Shown: in pieces, positions 59,040-64,000 of the stretch
How positions within the stretch are numbered: position 1 is the stretch's first letter
Layout: the number at the start of each line of letters is the position of its first letter
From: Pyrinomonadaceae bacterium
Lineage (GTDB): Bacteria > Acidobacteriota > Blastocatellia > Pyrinomonadales > Pyrinomonadaceae
Assembly (NCBI GenBank): GCA_014380365.1
Contig: JACMJZ010000024.1
Span: forward strand, 62,001 to 126,000
Direction: 5' to 3'
Length of the DNA stretch: 64,000 bases
Translations under genes and position numbers: made by a program
The notes under the pieces: model-generated
What the model was told of the DNA's origin: nothing
What the model saw: the letters and a program-made list of their open reading frames with translations, nothing else
The model's database searches: none

Positions 59040-60125
59040 TCATGTTAATACTGACGGCGGAATGTCAGACTGGTTACGCCAAGCCAGCGCCTGCGCCACC
59101 GTCCGGCAATCCGGGGCGACGCCTTCGATGTGGTAGACGCCGATGCTCGGGTTCTTCATCTTCAGGAACGGGCGCACCAGCCCGTCGCGCAGGTCGAGCA
59201 GCAGCAGCTCGTAGTCACCCTGACTATCTATGCACCGTGCGTTGAAGGCCTCGCAGACACGCTCAACCCCCACCTTGCGGACTATCTCGCGACGCACGTC
59301 GACATTGCGCTCAAACAGCATGAGGCGCGGGTCGAGGCGTGCGGCGGGCGTCTCAGCGATCTCCTCTGACACGTTTACGCCGTTCAGGAAGAAATACCGC
59401 TGGTCACTGCCGCGCCAGCTCACGGCTGGACCGGACTCGGCGTGCAACACGCCGCCGTTAAGGGTTAACGCGGGACGCGGGAGGGCGATGATCTCCGAGG
59501 GCGTTAGCCAGAAAATCCAAAGCCCCGCTTCGTAAGCATCGAGCAGATTACGCGTGATGCGCAACAGGAGCCTGCAGACTGCCTGTTGCAGAGGGGTGTC
59601 TGCGCGCCAGCAATAGAAGTAAGACTTCACCCAGGAAAGGAGTTCGACCAGGTTCTTGTCCCGCCGCCAGACCCAGTGGTCCGAAGTGGAAAGTCGCCGC
59701 CCCCGGTCGGGGGTATGTCTGGGGTGATAGAGATACCACGGCACGGACAAGGCAACAGCTTCTCCTCTAACAAACCGTTCGACGAAGTCCCAGAGCTCTT
59801 TAAGCGTCCAACTGACGGTGGCGTCCGGTGCCATCTCTCTCTGCGCCTCCGTCTGCGAGCCGCCCTTCTCCCTAAAAATTTCGCCCAACCGTTCACCGGC
59901 CACAAAGAGTTCGTCTTGCTGCGACCAGGCGTCGGTGGCCGCAACGAGCCGGAAAGCCTCGTGCGCGTCAACCGCCCAGCGGACGGGCTTGCGGGGGACG
60001 TTGTGCGCTGACAAGTAACTCGTCAAAGCGCTCTCCGCCGCTGCACGGTCAACGGGCACGGTCGAGGTATCGAGCGCCCTGAGCCGCCGCACTATCGCGT
60101 CCAGTTCGGTTTGCAGTCTCGTCAT
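59040..60125 (-). CDS. DUF6745-like protein, second gene of the uncharacterised module
   Basis: 361 cytoplasmic residues, Trp- and Arg-rich, no membrane segment. The C-terminal half resembles DUF6745: LHAESGPAVSWRGSDQRYFFLNGVNV (the HxxxGPA...W..G..YF..NGV pattern), then RNVDVRREIVRKVGVERVCEAFNA and FLKMKNPSIGVYHIEGVAPDCRTVAQALAWRN. Function is unknown. Its ATG overlaps the stop of the upstream gene (ATGA), indicating coupled translation; the third gene follows after 30 nt. Family link is by memory of the pattern. Confidence 0.65.
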   Translation of the reverse strand: MTRLQTELDAIVRRLRALDTSTVPVDRAAAESALTSYLSAHNVPRKPVRWAVDAHEAFRLVAATDAWSQQDELFVAGERLGEIFREKGGSQTEAQREMAPDATVSWTLKELWDFVERFVRGEAVALSVPWYLYHPRHTPDRGRRLSTSDHWVWRRDKNLVELLSWVKSYFYCWRADTPLQQAVCRLLLRITRNLLDAYEAGLWIFWLTPSEIIALPRPALTLNGGVLHAESGPAVSWRGSDQRYFFLNGVNVSEEIAETPAARLDPRLMLFERNVDVRREIVRKVGVERVCEAFNARCIDSQGDYELLLLDLRDGLVRPFLKMKNPSIGVYHIEGVAPDCRTVAQALAWRNQSDIPPSVLT

Positions 60126-60865
60126 GGCATGGAGAAGAGCCAGCTTATGTCTGGCAGCGGATTGGCCGCGACTACCGCCTCGCAGCGCTGCGCCGGCGTC
60201 GCTTGATCAACGTTCGTTCCCATCCGCCGCAACGCCTCCTCGTACTTCTCATAGATGCCCTCCCGCCTCATGCTTCCCTCCACCATTCTGAGAGCGCCCT
60301 TGTCCGTCAGGTAATGCGGGATAACTTCCATCCGGTGCATGCCCATCGCCAGAATGTCCGGCGGATTCTTGTACTGATCCATGTCGCTGCCGCGCACTTC
60401 GCCGTCGCCCCAGTCGTAAAAACAGAAGAGGTCGAGGTATCTTTCGGCCAGCTTCATGTCCAGTTCCCTCTCGTGCGGCGCGATCATCTCTTGCGTCTCC
60501 CGAATGCCAGCGACCATGTCGTCCATCATGTAGAGCGTGTATAGTCCGCCGACGTCGAACCCTGTGAAGTATGCGTAAGTGATAGTGCGATCCTCAGTCA
60601 CGTTGCCAAACACGTTAACTGTGTCTTCATCAAGGAGGCCCCACGCGGCGGTCGCTTCAGCCCTCGACATGCCGGGTGTGGCGGTGGCCTGGAGAATCAA
60701 CTGGCGGGTGGAGTCCCCAATATCAGGGTTGGCGTCGAGGAAACGTTGGCGGAGGGCATCACGGCGCTCTTCACGCTGCAACCCGTCGGTACGAGGGAAG
60801 TGTTTCCCGGCGCCGTGCCGTTTACGACACTCGGCGATGATTTGGTGTGACGTCGGTTTCGACAT
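60122..60865 (-). CDS. Unknown protein, first gene of the uncharacterised module
   Basis: 247 residues, soluble, mixed alpha/beta, rich in acidic and Met residues. LDLFCFYDWGDGEVRGSDMDQYKNPPD and MHRMEVIPHYLTDKGALRMVEG stand out but match no family I know. The segment ITYAYFTGFDVGGLYTLYMMDDM has the feel of a fold core rather than a membrane helix. Start ATG 60865 lacks a strong ribosome site. Only 23 nt separate it from the mdh terminator at 60889-60925, so it may rely on read-through from mdh. Confidence 0.6.
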   Translation of the reverse strand: MSKPTSHQIIAECRKRHGAGKHFPRTDGLQREERRDALRQRFLDANPDIGDSTRQLILQATATPGMSRAEATAAWGLLDEDTVNVFGNVTEDRTITYAYFTGFDVGGLYTLYMMDDMVAGIRETQEMIAPHERELDMKLAERYLDLFCFYDWGDGEVRGSDMDQYKNPPDILAMGMHRMEVIPHYLTDKGALRMVEGSMRREGIYEKYEEALRRMGTNVDQATPAQRCEAVVAANPLPDISWLFSMP

Positions 60866-60888
60866 GTTCTGCTATGAACCAAACTCAA

Positions 60889-60925
60889 AAAGGCAAAAGG
60901 AAGGTTCCCCTCCCCTTTGCCTTCT
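60889..60925 (-). terminator. Terminator or attenuator downstream of mdh
   Basis: Minus-strand stem AAGGCAAAGGG... pairing with ...CCTTTTGCCTT and a following T run (TTTTTGAG). It lies between mdh and the three-gene module. Confidence 0.6.
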
Positions 60926-60946
60926 TAAGTCATTTCTTCCGTTTTG

Positions 60947-62183
<1,237 letters not shown>

Positions 62184-63515
62184 ATGAAAAACTTATTCCA
62201 TCAATCTAGACCAACGCTGCTGGTGGTCGCGATCGCGTTTGCCGGTTTGGTTCTGCCTGGCTCTCTCCGGTCTGTTTCAGCCCAGAGCGGGCTGGATACT
62301 TTTGATCGCGAAAACGCGAAGGCGATGCTAAACGCAGCCAAGGAAGACATTAAAAAGAATTATTACGACCCCACTCTGCGAGGCCTGGACATTGAAGCAC
62401 ACTTCAAGGAAGCCGAGGCAAAGCTCAAGCAAGCCACGACTCGCGATCAGCTTGTTCTAATCGTGGCCCAAACTGTGCTTGCATTAGACGATTCCCACAC
62501 CTCATTCGTGCCCCCTGCTCGTGCTGCTGAGGTGCGGTATGGCTGGGAGATGAAGCTGGTGGGCGACCGGACGTTCATCCATGCGGTAAAGCCGAAGAGC
62601 GACGCCGAAGCGACAGGCTTAAAGGTCGGAGATGAAGTTTTGGCGGTAGACGGCTTTCGCCCCACGCGTAACAACATCTGGAAGATGTACTATCGCTACT
62701 ATGCCCTCTCGCCGGCGCGCAGTATTCGCCTGGTGGTCCAGAGCCCAAGTGACACTCAATCGCGCGAACTCAACGTACCTTCAAAGATTGTCCGCACCGC
62801 AAACGTCACTGACTGGGGAAAACTCTTCGTGCAATACCTGCGCGAGCGAAGAGACATTACCGAGGACCGTTTTGCTGAAGTGGGCAAAGATCTTTTTATC
62901 TGGCAGATGTCAACATTTTCAACTTCCGAATCTCACATCGACGAGATGATGGGGAAAGCCAGGAACTTCAAGAACCTGATTCTCGATCTCCGCGGAAATG
63001 GCGGCGGATATGTGAAGGCCATGGAGCGGCTTGCTGGATACTTTTTCGATCGCGAGGTGAAGATTTTCGATGAAAAGTTCCGCAAAGAGACGAAAACTTC
63101 TAAAGCGAAGTTCAGGGGGGCCGATCAGTTCAAAGGGAATCTCTTCGTGCTGGTTGATAGCGAATCAGCATCCGCGTCGGAGCTGTTTGCCCGCCTGATT
63201 CAGATCGAGAAACGAGGTCAGGTTATCGGCGACCGTTCTGCCGGTGCAGTAATGGTGTCGAGATTCTTCGACCATCAGTCGGGGGTGGGTAGTGTTCTTT
63301 ACTTCGGCACAAGCGTGACGGTGGCCGACGCGGTCATGACCGACGGCAAGAGCCTTGAAAAAGTTGGCGTTATTCCCGATGTCATCATGATTCCTGATGG
63401 TGCCGACTTGGCCGCTAAACGAGACCCGGTACTGTCTCACGCGGCAAAACTCGCTGGCATAACTCTCGATCCTGAGAAGGCTGGGAAGCTCTTCCCGAAA
63501 GAGTGGCGCGAGTAA
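62184..63515 (+). CDS. S41-family C-terminal-processing protease with PDZ domain
   Basis: 443-residue exported serine protease of the CtpA/tricorn-core group. Signal peptide 1-33 (ending VSA-Q). N-terminal helical domain, PDZ-like segment (about 105-185; ATGLKVGDEVLAVDGFRP), then the S41 core: LILDLRGNGGGYVKAMERLAGYFF and the catalytic motif DSESASASELFARLI (Ser in the SASASE run), with GDRSAGAVM. Acts in the periplasm on damaged or tagged proteins. AGAGG precedes ATG 62184. Confidence 0.9.
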   Translation: MKNLFHQSRPTLLVVAIAFAGLVLPGSLRSVSAQSGLDTFDRENAKAMLNAAKEDIKKNYYDPTLRGLDIEAHFKEAEAKLKQATTRDQLVLIVAQTVLALDDSHTSFVPPARAAEVRYGWEMKLVGDRTFIHAVKPKSDAEATGLKVGDEVLAVDGFRPTRNNIWKMYYRYYALSPARSIRLVVQSPSDTQSRELNVPSKIVRTANVTDWGKLFVQYLRERRDITEDRFAEVGKDLFIWQMSTFSTSESHIDEMMGKARNFKNLILDLRGNGGGYVKAMERLAGYFFDREVKIFDEKFRKETKTSKAKFRGADQFKGNLFVLVDSESASASELFARLIQIEKRGQVIGDRSAGAVMVSRFFDHQSGVGSVLYFGTSVTVADAVMTDGKSLEKVGVIPDVIMIPDGADLAAKRDPVLSHAAKLAGITLDPEKAGKLFPKEWRE

Positions 63516-63611
63516 AAAAGCGGCCATGTCACCTGGCGCGCGCCATCATACATGCGTTCCAGTCATGATTCCGGATTCGGGCTCTCGCCGGCTTAGGGAT
63601 GAGCAAATCCA

Positions 63612-63998
63612 ATGGGATTCCGTCACCTCCTCAAAAGTATTTTCTTCACGCCAACCGTGAAACAAGGCGAGTGCGCCGCCGGTGAGGTGGAGCGTCTTGA
63701 AGATGCGCTCCTGGACCCTTTTGATCCATTCCCTGAACCGGTTCGTATTCAGATCACTGACGTTTTCGATCTCCACACCATTTCGCCGCGCGACGTGAAG
63801 TTGGTAGTTGAGGAATACCTAAACGAAGCCAAGCGCGCGGGCTTTCGCAGCGTCAGGATCATTCATGGGAAAGGAATAGGCGTGCAGCGGGAAATGGTAA
63901 GGTCGATCCTCGCGCGCACATCGTTTGTTTTAGACTGGACTGACGCGCCGCCTGAGGCTGGCGGGTTGGGCGCCACCATTGTGCGATTGAAAGTGTAA
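63612..63998 (+). CDS. Smr-domain protein
   Basis: 128 residues. The C-terminal 85 residues are an Smr domain: DVFDLHTISPRDVKLVVEEYLNEAKRAGFRSVRIIHGKGIGVQREMVRSIL, with the LDLH-like FDLH and the HGKG motif that carry nicking endonuclease activity in MutS2 and SmrA. The N-terminal 45 residues are a short linker with no recognised domain. The stop lies 3 bp from the window end, so the gene is complete. Function as a DNA or RNA nicking enzyme is inferred from family. Confidence 0.88.
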   Translation: MGFRHLLKSIFFTPTVKQGECAAGEVERLEDALLDPFDPFPEPVRIQITDVFDLHTISPRDVKLVVEEYLNEAKRAGFRSVRIIHGKGIGVQREMVRSILARTSFVLDWTDAPPEAGGLGATIVRLKV

Positions 63999-64000
63999 AA

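Overview
The window looks like a chromosomal stretch of a Gram-negative, aerobic bacterium of moderately high GC. The best guess is an acidobacterium of the Blastocatellia/Pyrinomonadales type. This rests on gene content: a Pkn-type Ser/Thr kinase with a TPR tail, an S55 (SpoIVB-like) peptidase and a SpoIID protein in an apparent non-sporulator, an SBBP beta-propeller protein with thrombospondin-3 repeats, a Uma2 nuclease, and abundant intergenic inverted repeats. The taxonomy is inference; there is no rRNA gene, and I saw no tRNA gene, CRISPR array or prophage.

Layout. 1-9.9 kb: truncated kinase, S55-like peptidase, mobA, a membrane-anchored alpha/beta hydrolase, a GT39 (ArnT-like) glycosyltransferase, a Gfo/Idh oxidoreductase and a serine hydrolase. 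10-14.3 kb: a sulfate-type ABC transporter with a single permease gene, divergent from an orphan modA. 14.6-20.5 kb: a B12-radical SAM enzyme, pepE, SpoIID/LytB protein, Uma2. 20.7-26.4 kb: a housekeeping run (31-codon membrane ORF, miaA, hfq, tmk, holB), a crcB remnant, tspO and a CPA2 antiporter. 26.4-28.8 kb: a secreted coiled-coil protein with seven 51-bp repeats. 29-37 kb: a minus-strand envelope/isoprenoid block read uppS, cdsA, a Coa1-like gene, dxr, rseP, ispG, with pyrE and truA upstream. 37-46 kb: DEDDh exonuclease, two VTT membrane proteins, an outer-membrane protein, a penicillin-acylase-type hydrolase, a RAYT transposase, thpR and a stomatin-like protein. 46.4-48.4 kb: a nitrilase-fold protein with an uncharacterised N-terminal domain plus a small downstream gene. 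48.4-63.9 kb: amidase, sdhCAB, SBBP protein, zinc-ribbon membrane protein, an uncharacterised three-gene module, mdh, an S41 protease and an Smr protein.

Two genome-scale themes stand out. First, palindromic REP-like elements of several families occupy many intergenic gaps. They also sit in frame inside or at the ends of real genes (GT39, miaA, acylase, the Coa1-like gene, probably modA), and one family flanks a RAYT transposase as a perfect 46-bp inverted pair. Second, many gaps hold arrays built on a 7-bp period, usually arranged as inverted arrays, recalling the heptanucleotide STRR repeats of cyanobacteria. The best candidates for undescribed systems are the nitrilase-fold two-gene unit at 46.4-48.4 kb and the three-gene module at 58.7-60.9 kb.
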